NCBI GenBank assembly: GCA_900317955.1 | Contig: ONIP01000002.1 | Location: 52,526 to 116,525, forward strand | From: an uncultured Bacteroidales bacterium | Lineage (GTDB): Bacteria > Bacteroidota > Bacteroidia > Bacteroidales > P3 | Direction: 5' to 3' | DNA: 64,000 nucleotides | Part shown: positions 32,221 through 39,494 of the stretch, one piece after another | How the letters are laid out: each line of letters starts with the position of its first letter | Numbering within the stretch: the stretch's first letter is position 1 | Position numbers and translations under genes: made by a program | Notes under the pieces: generated by a model | Database searches by the model: none | Told to the model about the DNA's origin: nothing | What the model saw: the letters and a program-made list of their open reading frames with translations, nothing else

Positions 32221-33939
32221 TTATTGTTTAATAATTTTCTTGGATATTATGCCCTCGGATGATATCACACGGAGTATGTAAAGTCCGGCGGACAAGGATG
32301 AGACGTTGACCTCGCTACCCGTAGAGGTGGCCTGGACACGCCCAGAAAGGTCAAGTACTTCGACACGACGAATATCGAGACCGTCAGATATGTGAAGTAC
32401 ATTGCTCACTGGATTGGGCCATACATTCCACTCCGCAGTCTGGGCATTGGGTTCCTCTATTCCCACGACAGTACCGATAGGGCCATCGGTGCCGGGAGTT
32501 GTGATATTGAAATAGTAGTTGTCCCAAACCATCAGGTCTTTGGCATTGCGGCTGAAAAGAGTGTTGTTGTCGGCATCAGTAACCGTCACTGTTCCGTTTA
32601 GTCCGTCAGCTCCCACATCTATCAATTTGAGTCTATAGACACCGGCATTGGTGGGTGAAAGGGTGAAGTTGATCGTTCTGCCCATATCGTTGCTATTGCC
32701 CACAACACGGTAATAGTACTGGCAGTCGGCGATACCCGACAGAGAGAAAGACACCTCCTGTGGATAGTTGTCGTATTTGATGCTAAGATTTAAGGGACCT
32801 GCTGCCGTGTATATGTCCACATTGGCATAGTCGACACTTAAAGCGTTGTCGCTGACGCTTACCTGTGAGCCATCGGTAGTGTATCCTGTTAATCTCACGT
32901 TGACGGTTTCGCCATATTGTTGATGATTAGCGGGCATGTCTGCTATGGTGTAGGATGCAACCTGCACCGTGTCGGAGGTATAGGGAGAAATGGTTTTACG
33001 GCGTACAATGGTTGAGCCATTAATCTCGAAACGAAGATCGCTGATAGGCTTGTCGGTGGGATTGACTACAGAGACAAATGGGTGGTAGTCGAGGGAGCAT
33101 TCATAGCCGCCTTTGTCACCATAGGCAATGTAGGCTTTGTCGCTTTTGCGGATAGCCTCGCAGACATTGAGTACCTCTTTCTTGTCCTGACACACAAATA
33201 CGAGAACACTGAGGTCGTCAAAATTACTGACAGCAAGGTCGCCAATCTGTTGAGGCACAACATAGGCATACTCTTTGGTGAAGAAAGAGCCAGCTGTAAT
33301 GTTATGAATGGTGTCTCCCCATTGACCCGTAAGGAGATGGCGGAGAATGTGCATGTGTCGGTATTGGCCGTTTACCATGTTTTCAGGGTAATATTGTGAC
33401 GCACCCGTTTGGTTTCCCATAACATTATTCTGAACTAATGCCACATTGAGCATATTGAAGTTGCCAGGGCCATTTCCGGGATAATAAACCTCCACTTTCA
33501 CAACCATTAGTCGTGTGGCTGGGTCGAGGTCGACCGTGGCAGCGACATTAACAGGTGACTCCTGATCCATAATTTGCAGAGCGCAAGGATATGCCTGACC
33601 TGGGTCGATTTGGATAGAGCCACTATTGAAGGAATGACGGTTCAATGTCGAAGAGGGGTAGCCCTGAACACTGGCTTGATTGGCCAAAGCGTTGCCCCAC
33701 TGTGTGGCATATTGTGAGGCAAAAACACCCTGGTGGATGTTGATGGCAAAGGCCCTGCCCGGGAAGGACTTTAGAGTGAAATCGGTGGCTTTGTGCCCCA
33801 TGGGGCAGTACTGGCAACTGACTCCCGTGAATTCCTCGATAAGCACATTGCGGGAGCTGGGGCGGGTGGAGACAAATGTTTGCGCTGACATGGCAAACGT
33901 CATCAGAAGCATTGATGCTGATAGAATAATTTTACGCAT
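32221..33939 (-). CDS. Omp28-family thioredoxin-fold protein with T9SS sorting domain
   Basis: 572 residues. Signal peptide MRKIILSASMLLMTFAMSAQ, then an Omp28-like domain with a thioredoxin-type CxxC (Cys42-Gln-Tyr-Cys45 within FTGVSCQYCPMGH) and the typical GYPSSTLNR segment with a cis-Pro-like position. The middle part is beta-rich; the end is a type-A T9SS sorting domain (VWPNPVSNVLHI, LDLSGRVQ, AGLYILRV, IIKQ). The protein is therefore a secreted or surface redox-active protein and could help fold the Cys-containing proteases encoded after it. First gene of the six-gene operon. No clear TAnnTTTG promoter was found in the 450 bases before it, only A/T-rich sequence. Confidence 0.83.
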   Translation of the reverse strand: MRKIILSASMLLMTFAMSAQTFVSTRPSSRNVLIEEFTGVSCQYCPMGHKATDFTLKSFPGRAFAINIHQGVFASQYATQWGNALANQASVQGYPSSTLNRHSFNSGSIQIDPGQAYPCALQIMDQESPVNVAATVDLDPATRLMVVKVEVYYPGNGPGNFNMLNVALVQNNVMGNQTGASQYYPENMVNGQYRHMHILRHLLTGQWGDTIHNITAGSFFTKEYAYVVPQQIGDLAVSNFDDLSVLVFVCQDKKEVLNVCEAIRKSDKAYIAYGDKGGYECSLDYHPFVSVVNPTDKPISDLRFEINGSTIVRRKTISPYTSDTVQVASYTIADMPANHQQYGETVNVRLTGYTTDGSQVSVSDNALSVDYANVDIYTAAGPLNLSIKYDNYPQEVSFSLSGIADCQYYYRVVGNSNDMGRTINFTLSPTNAGVYRLKLIDVGADGLNGTVTVTDADNNTLFSRNAKDLMVWDNYYFNITTPGTDGPIGTVVGIEEPNAQTAEWNVWPNPVSNVLHISDGLDIRRVEVLDLSGRVQATSTGSEVNVSSLSAGLYILRVISSEGIISKKIIKQ

Positions 33940-34112
33940 TTATTACTTAATTTGTTTTGACATTTTTGCTTTTACGCAGATAATAACGTAATATTAGACA
34001 CAAATACTACACTCACTGTAAAAAAAATCAGAGAAATGTAAGTTGCTAGGTTTTACGTGTTGTGCAGTATAGCTGTAATACAATATCTTAAACCTTATAT
34101 GGCTGAATGAGG

Positions 34113-34291
34113 AAAGGTAGGTTCTATTGATTTGTTTTCGTGGCATTTTATATTTTTCGCTGACGCAATGGAAGTGCCAGCCACATTTTATCACATTCCG
34201 GGACGCTGTTCTCGTATGTCTGGGTGTCACGGCACTACGCCTTCGGCTTGTAAGGTGTTGTTGATGGTTCCACTTCTTTGGGGTGGTTTGT
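34113..34291. repeat. Hairpin repeat element, copy A
   Basis: Starts with aaaggtaggttctatt and shares several blocks in the same order with copy B at 35245-35393: tttgttttc, gggacgc, a cacggcact-acgcc...ggcttgta hairpin, and a ccacttctttggggtgg hairpin. It lies in the 665-base gap between the Omp28-like and GNAT genes; the remainder of that gap holds the tRNA gene and its signals. Confidence 0.65.
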
Positions 34292-34338
34292 AGATGTTGC
34301 CCTGTATTATTGCAGGGGAGGATGTAAGATACTGATAT

Positions 34339-34373
34339 AAAAAAAGAAGACACATCTTTTAGGGATGTGTCTT
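34339..34373 (-). terminator. Rho-independent terminator of tRNA-Arg
   Basis: A perfect 10-bp stem (AAGACACATC/GATGTGTCTT) with a 7-base loop, followed on the minus strand by a T-run. It begins 12 bases after the tRNA 3' end. Confidence 0.85.
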
Positions 34374-34385
34374 GCTTGGGTTTTG

Positions 34386-34459
34386 TGACTCCTGCAGGAT
34401 TCAAACCTGCAACCTTCTGATCCGTAGTCAGATGCTCTATTCAGTTGAGCTAAGGAGCC
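34386..34459 (-). tRNA. tRNA-Arg (anticodon ACG)
   Basis: 74 bases fold as a full cloverleaf: acceptor GGCTCCT/AGGAGTC, D-stem GCTC/GAGC, anticodon loop CTACGGA (anticodon ACG, decoding CGT and, after A-to-I editing, CGC/CGA) on a TCTGA/TCAGA stem, T-arm GCAGG-TTTGAAT-CCTGC, discriminator A. CCA is not encoded. A -7 promoter lies 39 bases upstream and a terminator directly downstream. Confidence 0.95.
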
Positions 34460-34497
34460 ATCTGGTTGCTTTGTTGTTTCTTTCTCAAAAGCGGTTG

Positions 34498-34505
34498 CAA
34501 AGATA
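34498..34505 (-). promoter_or_regulatory. -7 promoter of tRNA-Arg (TATCTTTG)
   Basis: Minus-strand TATCTTTGCA, a perfect TAnnTTTG match, 39 bases before the tRNA 5' end and preceded by a T-rich tract. Confidence 0.7.
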
Positions 34506-34604
34506 CGATTTTTTTCGGACGTACCAAATTTTTTTTTGATTTTTTTGTAAGATCCGATTGTAAGAACGTATGATTATGGTGTTTATGGGGTGCATTTTTT
34601 TTGC

Positions 34605-35144
34605 TTAGCGCATGTTGGAGGGTTTGCATTTGTAGACTTCGCGGTAGAGGATTTCGCGAATTTCGTCAAATTCTTCGTCGTCTATCTCGTATTTTGTCAT
34701 AATTATCATGGGTACAGTAACTTGGTCGCCGTGATAGGATGGCTGGAGGTAGTCTTGGGGGTTGGTGTAGAGTCCCATGCTTGAGTAGAATTCAACACGG
34801 TGTTCGGATGTTTCGTCGTGTGGGTGCTCTACTTCGAGGACTACCTGCTGGGTTTGCTGGGAGAGGAAATTGAGGAAGACGGCTTTGCCGAGTCCCTGGT
34901 TGCGGAGGTCTTCGTCGATGGCGAAGTGTTCAATGTAGACGAAGTCGTCGAAGGTCCAATAGGTGAGGATTCCGATGGGTTCGTCGCCGTCATCGTTGGT
35001 GGCGACCATGAAATGGAATTTGTCGGTGTTACGATTTTTCAACTCCCCGAAAGGAGGTCGTTCTTCGTCGGGGAAGGCCGATTCGAACAGGTCTTTGGCG
35101 AAATGCGGATGGTCGGATTGCGAAAGGTCTGTTAATTGGATCAT
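34605..35144 (-). CDS. GNAT-family N-acetyltransferase
   Basis: 179 residues. The central IEHFAIDEDLRNQGLGKAVFLNFL carries the acetyl-CoA pyrophosphate-binding RxxGxG motif, and VVLEVEHPHDETSEHRVEFYSSMGLYT is the typical C-terminal strand-helix pair of the fold. The N-terminus (MIQLTDLSQSDHPHFAKDLFESAFPDEERPP) resembles small Bacteroidota acetyltransferases of unknown substrate. It is a single gene: a tRNA lies downstream and a word-repeat tract directly upstream. Substrate cannot be named. A cytosolic enzyme is expected. Confidence 0.85.
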   Translation of the reverse strand: MIQLTDLSQSDHPHFAKDLFESAFPDEERPPFGELKNRNTDKFHFMVATNDDGDEPIGILTYWTFDDFVYIEHFAIDEDLRNQGLGKAVFLNFLSQQTQQVVLEVEHPHDETSEHRVEFYSSMGLYTNPQDYLQPSYHGDQVTVPMIIMTKYEIDDEEFDEIREILYREVYKCKPSNMR

Positions 35145-35145
35145 A

Positions 35146-35244
35146 TATAATGTGTTAATTCGTTAATTCGTTAATGTGTTAGTCTTTTTGAATGTGTTAT
35201 TGAATGTGTTAATTCGTTAGTCCTTGAATCCCTATTAAGCTATT
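35146..35244. repeat. Word-repeat tract (gttaattcg type) upstream of the acetyltransferase
   Basis: Iterated tgtgttaattcg, gttaattcg and gaatgtgtt words, then ttagtccttgaatccctattaagc. The same words and the ttagtcc core occur at 25984-26166 and 62735-62860. It starts immediately outside the start codon of the acetyltransferase gene. Confidence 0.65.
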
Positions 35245-35393
35245 AAGGTAGGTTCTATTTATTTGTTTTCATTGTCGCGTCCCTTCGGGACGCAGTTTGG
35301 TTACATCTTGACTATCACGGCACTGCGCCTAACGGCTTGTACCGTGTTATTAAAGGTCTCACCTCTTCGAGGTGATTAATAGAAGTCCTTTTA
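35245..35393. repeat. Hairpin repeat element, copy B
   Basis: Homologous to copy A (34113-34291). Three perfect or near-perfect hairpins: gcgtccc-ttc-gggacgc (35277-35293), a larger cacgg...ccgtg (35316-35346) and cacctc-ttc-gaggtg (35360-35374). Confidence 0.7.
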
Positions 35394-35416
35394 AGCGATT
35401 AAGCGGATTCACGGGT

Positions 35417-36322
35417 TCAGAATTTGAAGTTGTTGATGTTGAAGCGGAGGAAGATGATGTGCTGGAGGGCGAAGCTGTCGTTGTCGTTGTAGCCGCGGTA
35501 TTTGGTTTGCATGTAGCGGAGCTGATAGCCTAGGTCGGCTCTTGCGCCCTGGAAGGAGTAGCAGAGGGCCACGGAGGCAAGGCCGCCGAAGCCGATGCCG
35601 CCTTGGTTGATGTAGGGGTAGGAGCCGATGCCGGCGTAGGGGTCCTGGCCGTTCCATACGTCGAGGATGCTGTAGGTGCGACCGGCTATGACCATGGCGT
35701 TTTCGGATACTTTGGTGTTGTTGACGCCGATGCCGGCGGCCATCTCAAGGTCGAGGAGGTTGGTGAGGGGGAGGGATTTGGAGACAGAGAAGTCGATGAG
35801 GATTCGTTTTTCGAGTCCGAAGATGTCGCAGGCGACGTATTGGCGGCTGCCGGGGATGCCGACGCCGTTGTCGGAAGAGAGGAGGAACCGGCCTGCAGCG
35901 GTGACTTGGCTGAAGTCGAAGGCGAGGGACCATGCCCACCCGCTGCTGTAGTCGTAGCGGAGGCCGAAGCCTATCTGGTAGGTGAGTTTGTAGTGCATTT
36001 GGGGATAGCCTTCGTCGGCGATGCGGAAGGCACTGTAGGATGGGATGGCGCTGGGGGAGATGAGTTGCTGGTCGACGAGCGAGTTCCAGATCTGGGTGCC
36101 GTATTGCTGGCTGCGCAGGACGCGGTCGATGGTGTTGGCATTGCCGGGACGGCCGCTGTAGAAGTTGGCTTGTTTGTTGGAGGGGATGAGGAGCCCTGCA
36201 TCGACGGCGAGGGAGAGACCGGCGAGACGGGGGTGCTGTGACGGGGCTTTTTTCTTTTGCGCATGGAGCGGCGCGGAACAGAGGAGCAGCGAAAGTGCAA
36301 GGATGAGTAATGGACGGGTCAT
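35417..36322 (-). CDS. Outer-membrane beta-barrel protein, function unknown
   Basis: 301 residues with signal peptide MTRPLLILALSLLLCSAPLHAQ. The mature protein has alternating amphipathic strands (LTYQIGFGLRYDYSSGWAWSLAFDFSQV, GLASVALCYSFQGARADLGYQLRYM) and ends in ALQHIIFLRFNINNFKF, with the terminal Phe typical of barrels inserted by the BAM complex. No family name can be given. The start codon overlaps the stop codon of the sigma-factor gene (ATGA), so the barrel and the sigma factor are translationally coupled; the sigma factor may control this or other envelope genes. Confidence 0.75.
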   Translation of the reverse strand: MTRPLLILALSLLLCSAPLHAQKKKAPSQHPRLAGLSLAVDAGLLIPSNKQANFYSGRPGNANTIDRVLRSQQYGTQIWNSLVDQQLISPSAIPSYSAFRIADEGYPQMHYKLTYQIGFGLRYDYSSGWAWSLAFDFSQVTAAGRFLLSSDNGVGIPGSRQYVACDIFGLEKRILIDFSVSKSLPLTNLLDLEMAAGIGVNNTKVSENAMVIAGRTYSILDVWNGQDPYAGIGSYPYINQGGIGFGGLASVALCYSFQGARADLGYQLRYMQTKYRGYNDNDSFALQHIIFLRFNINNFKF

Positions 36323-36924
36323 AGGCTGATGCGGTGGGTCTTGATGGTTTCGGCAAGGAGGAGCCGGGCGCGGCGGAGCTGTATTTTGACGGTGCCGAGG
36401 GGGAGGTTGAGCTTTTGGGCTATCTCGTCGTAGGAGAGGTCGTCGAAATAGCGCAGTTTGACGATGGTGCGGTAGCGGGGCTGGAGACGGTTGATGAGGT
36501 CGCGCATGATTTTGTCGCGCTGGCGGTGGATGAGGTCTTCCTCGGGGTTGTCGTCGCAGGAGGGGATGGGGTATTCGCAGGCGTCGTCTTCTTGGTTGAC
36601 GGACATGGTGTTGAGTGAGACGAGGCGCATGTGCTGGCGGCGGATGAAGTCGATGCCGTGGTTGCTGGCGATGGAGAAGAGCCAGGTGGCGAAGGTGTTC
36701 TGGGGTGTGTAGGAGGCGAGCTGGCGGAAGGCTTTGCCGAAGGCTTCGATGGTGAGGTCGTCGGCGTCGACAGGGCTATGGGTCATGCGGAGGAGCATGA
36801 GGTAGACGGGTTCGCGATAGTAGCGCATAAGGTCGGCGTAGGCACGTTGGTCGCCCTTGTCGCGGGCGGCCACAACGAGCTGGTAGTCACGCTGTGCCTT
36901 GTCGTTGAGGAAGACGGGGTCCAT
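36319..36924 (-). CDS. ECF-type RNA polymerase sigma factor
   Basis: 201 residues. Region 2 (YYREPVYLMLLRMTHSPVDADDLTIEAFGKAFRQL and TFATWLFSIASNHGIDFIRR) and region 4 (LQPRYRTIVKLRYFDDLSYDEIAQKLNLPLGTVKIQLRRAR, the helix-turn-helix) are both complete; region 3 is absent, as in group IV sigma factors. It resembles the Bacteroidota subgroup that includes P. gingivalis SigP, which is linked to T9SS regulation, but I make that link from memory of the sequence pattern only. No anti-sigma factor gene is adjacent. The 3' end overlaps the outer-membrane barrel gene by four bases. The gene upstream is the GT2 glycosyltransferase's 3' end, 27 bases away, on the same strand. Confidence 0.88.
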   Translation of the reverse strand: MDPVFLNDKAQRDYQLVVAARDKGDQRAYADLMRYYREPVYLMLLRMTHSPVDADDLTIEAFGKAFRQLASYTPQNTFATWLFSIASNHGIDFIRRQHMRLVSLNTMSVNQEDDACEYPIPSCDDNPEEDLIHRQRDKIMRDLINRLQPRYRTIVKLRYFDDLSYDEIAQKLNLPLGTVKIQLRRARLLLAETIKTHRISL

Positions 36925-36951
36925 AGCTTTTTGTGCCAGTATTTGCGTTAA

Positions 36952-38106
36952 TTATTTCTTGGGTAACGGAAATAATGACAAAAAAGTATTTGCGATGAGA
37001 AAATAAATTTCGAAAAGGGGCGAGAGGATGTAGACGACGGGCTTGACAGCAAGGCGACGGGCGGCGGCGGCGGTGGCGACGATTTGCCAGGCGAGCTTGA
37101 GGGCGAGGGCCGCTGCAAGGATTTGCCACGGGAGGGCGGCGAGGGCAAGGAGGAGGGCTCCGAAGAGGTAGAAGAGGAGGATGCCGAGCGGGGGGAGGAG
37201 ACGACGCAGTTTGAGCGGGAGACTATAGAAGGAGTGGGTGGAGACGCGGTGCCTGCGGTAGAGGTGCCACTGGCGGAGCGTGGGCTGAGGCTGGACGAGG
37301 GTGAAGGATTCGGGGGAGAGGACGACGGCGGTGTTGCGGGGGCGGGCGTTTTGGTTGACGAACATGTCGTCGGCGCCGTCGGGGATGTTGTAGTGGTAGA
37401 TGAAGCCGTCGTTTTTGAGGAAGAGGCTGCGGCGGTAGCTGAGGTTGCGGCCGTTGCCGGTGAAGGGCGCACGGAGGATGGCGGAGCCGAGGTACTCGAC
37501 GCTGTAGAGGAGGTTGTCGTATTGCTGCAGCCAGTTGAAGAGGGATGGTTTGTAGGCTATGCCGCAGTAGCCGAGGACGATGTCGATATGGTCGTGGACG
37601 TAGCCTGAGACCATGGAGCGAATCCAGTTGAACTGGGTGGTGTCCATGGGGATGCATTCGGGTTCGGCTAGGAGGAGGATGTCGTTTTGGGCTGTTTTGA
37701 TGCCGATGGAGAAGGGGTATTTGAGGCCTTGGTAGCCGTTGGCGTTGTTGGTGAGGGTGACGACCTTAAGACGGCTGTAGTTTTGGGCGAGAAGGCGGAG
37801 GATGTACTGGGTCTCGTCGGTGGAGAGATAGTCGACAACGACGACTTCGAAGTCGGGGTAGTCCTGCTCGAGGAGATAGACGAGGTTTTGGCGGAGCCAG
37901 TCGCCGTCGTTCTGGGCGGCGAGAACCACCGAGACCGGCGGGAGTTTTGCGGGAGAGGGACTGTTTTTTTTGCGCGAGGGGCCTTTGTAGCGGCCGAGGC
38001 GGAAGAAAAAGATGCCATAGTAAAGGCAAAGGATGAGCAGACCGAGGGCAAACAGAATGGTGAACACCATGGTGCAAGGGTCTGTAAGAACATGCGTAAA
38101 GTCCAT
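36952..38106 (-). CDS. Membrane-anchored family 2 glycosyltransferase
   Basis: 384 residues from the ATG at 38106. An open frame continues a further 1.2 kb upstream but is antisense to tgt and was rejected. A first membrane helix (VFTILFALGLLILCLYYGIFFF) is followed by a GT-A domain: PVSVVLAAQNDGDWLRQNL, the acidic VVVDYLSTDET and a substrate loop LLLAEPECIP where the usual DxD is less clear. Two or more C-terminal membrane helices follow (LGILLFYLFGALLLALAAL; FEIYFLIANTFLSLF). The layout is that of processive or lipid-linked sugar transferases at the inner membrane. The sigma factor gene follows 27 bases downstream. Substrate unknown. Confidence 0.8.
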   Translation of the reverse strand: MDFTHVLTDPCTMVFTILFALGLLILCLYYGIFFFRLGRYKGPSRKKNSPSPAKLPPVSVVLAAQNDGDWLRQNLVYLLEQDYPDFEVVVVDYLSTDETQYILRLLAQNYSRLKVVTLTNNANGYQGLKYPFSIGIKTAQNDILLLAEPECIPMDTTQFNWIRSMVSGYVHDHIDIVLGYCGIAYKPSLFNWLQQYDNLLYSVEYLGSAILRAPFTGNGRNLSYRRSLFLKNDGFIYHYNIPDGADDMFVNQNARPRNTAVVLSPESFTLVQPQPTLRQWHLYRRHRVSTHSFYSLPLKLRRLLPPLGILLFYLFGALLLALAALPWQILAAALALKLAWQIVATAAAARRLAVKPVVYILSPLFEIYFLIANTFLSLFPLPKK

Positions 38107-38129
38107 TTTCAGGTTCGGTATTTTTTTTG

Positions 38130-38137
38130 CAAAAATA
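38130..38137 (-). promoter_or_regulatory. -7 promoter of the GT2 gene (TATTTTTG)
   Basis: Minus-strand TATTTTTGCA, 24 bases before the ATG at 38106. It faces away from the tgt promoter 24 bases to its right, making a compact divergent promoter pair. Confidence 0.55.
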
Positions 38138-38160
38138 TGTATTATTTTTGGTTTTTTTTG

Positions 38161-38168
38161 TATCTTTG
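38161..38168 (+). promoter_or_regulatory. -7 promoter of tgt (TATCTTTG)
   Basis: TATCTTTGCA after a T-rich stretch, 65 bases before the tgt ATG; perfect TAnnTTTG match. Confidence 0.65.
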
Positions 38169-38232
38169 CAGGATGAAATATCAACCGGCTGTTCATAACT
38201 ACTGGTTCTGACAATCTGAATAGTTGATAATT

Positions 38233-39363
38233 ATGAAGTTCAAGATAGAGAAAGAGGACACAAAAAGCAGTGCCCGCGCCGGAGTAATCAGCACGGGCCA
38301 CGGAGAGATAGCCACGCCGATATTTATGCCGGTGGGGACAGCAGGGAGCGTGAAGGCAGTTCACCGGCGCGAGTTGTACAACGACATTGACGCGCAGATA
38401 ATACTCGGCAACACTTATCACCTTTACCTGCGGCCGGGGCTGGAGATACTGAAAGCGGCGGGCGGGCTGCATGGCTTTGCAGGCTGGGAGCGGCCGCTGC
38501 TGACCGACAGCGGGGGATTCCAAGTGTTTTCGCTGGCCGACAACAGGAAAATAAAGGAGGAGGGGTGCATGTTCCAGTCGCATATAGACGGGAGCAGGCA
38601 TTTTTTCTCGCCCGAGCGGGTGATGGATATAGAGCGGGTGATAGGGGCCGATATCATGATGGCTTTTGACGAATGCGCACCGGGAGAGTCGGACTACCGA
38701 TATGCAAAGAAGTCGATGGAGCTGACCCACCGTTGGCTGGACAGATGTGTGAAGCGCTTTGGGGAGACGGAGCCGCTGTATGGATATGAGCAGAGCCTGT
38801 TCCCGATAGTGCAGGGGTGCAAGTATGCAGACTTGAGACGGCAGTCGGCAGAGTATATCTCTTCGAAGAACGCCGACGGGAACGCGATAGGCGGGCTGGC
38901 TGTGGGCGAACCCACGGAGACAATGTATGAGATGATAGAGGTGGTGAACGCGATACTGCCCAAGGACAAGCCCCGATACCTGATGGGCGTCGGGACACCT
39001 GCAAACATTCTGGAAGCAATAGAACGGGGGGTGGACATGTTTGACTGCGTGATGCCGACACGAAACGGCCGCAACGGGTTGCTGTTCACAGCTCACGGCA
39101 CTATCAATATCAAAAACAAGAAATGGGAGAGCTGTTTCGAGCCCATCGATGCCGAGAGCAGCGCCGAATGCGACAGGAGCTACACGCTGGCTTATCTTCA
39201 CCACCTGATACGCTCGGAGGAGATTTTGGGACTGCAGATTTGTTCCATTCACAATCTGGCATTCTATCTTTGGCTGGTGAGGACTGCCCGAAAGCATATA
39301 ATAGAGGGCGACTATACGGAATGGAAGGCAAGACTACTGCCAGAGTTGGGCCGCAGGATTTGA
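38233..39363 (+). CDS. tgt: tRNA-guanine transglycosylase (queuine/preQ1)
   Basis: 376 residues from the ATG at 38233; a TTG three codons upstream in frame is a weaker alternative. Catalytic Asp92 in LLTDSGGFQVFSL and the nucleophile Asp in FDCVMPTRNGRNG are present, along with AFDECAPGESDYRYAKKSMELTHRW and IHNLAFYLWLV. The enzyme exchanges guanine-34 for preQ1 in tRNAs with GUN anticodons. The C-terminal zinc site of the E. coli enzyme (CxCxxC...H) is not conserved: the aligned stretch reads SSAECDRSYTLAYLHHL, with the three zinc-binding Cys positions occupied by Ser, Ala and Asp. I believe this is common in Bacteroidota Tgt. Coding strand is G-rich, unlike most neighbours. Confidence 0.93.
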   Translation: MKFKIEKEDTKSSARAGVISTGHGEIATPIFMPVGTAGSVKAVHRRELYNDIDAQIILGNTYHLYLRPGLEILKAAGGLHGFAGWERPLLTDSGGFQVFSLADNRKIKEEGCMFQSHIDGSRHFFSPERVMDIERVIGADIMMAFDECAPGESDYRYAKKSMELTHRWLDRCVKRFGETEPLYGYEQSLFPIVQGCKYADLRRQSAEYISSKNADGNAIGGLAVGEPTETMYEMIEVVNAILPKDKPRYLMGVGTPANILEAIERGVDMFDCVMPTRNGRNGLLFTAHGTINIKNKKWESCFEPIDAESSAECDRSYTLAYLHHLIRSEEILGLQICSIHNLAFYLWLVRTARKHIIEGDYTEWKARLLPELGRRI

Positions 39364-39494
39364 GAAAAAAACATAAAAAGAGTTAAATTTTGCAACAAAA
39401 AAGAGCCTTGTGTGTCATAAATAAAGTTGGAAACAACTAAATTGATTTTCAAGGACAAACCCATTAAACACTGATAAAAGAATATAATTTAGTT

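Noticed and set aside
33994..34404. 136-codon minus-strand open frame near the tRNA gene
   Set aside because: Overlaps tRNA-Arg, its terminator and a hairpin repeat; no signal or motif.
38107..39297. N-terminal extension of the GT2 open frame
   Set aside because: It is antisense to tgt and lacks family sequence; the ATG at 38106 gives the normal membrane-anchored start.
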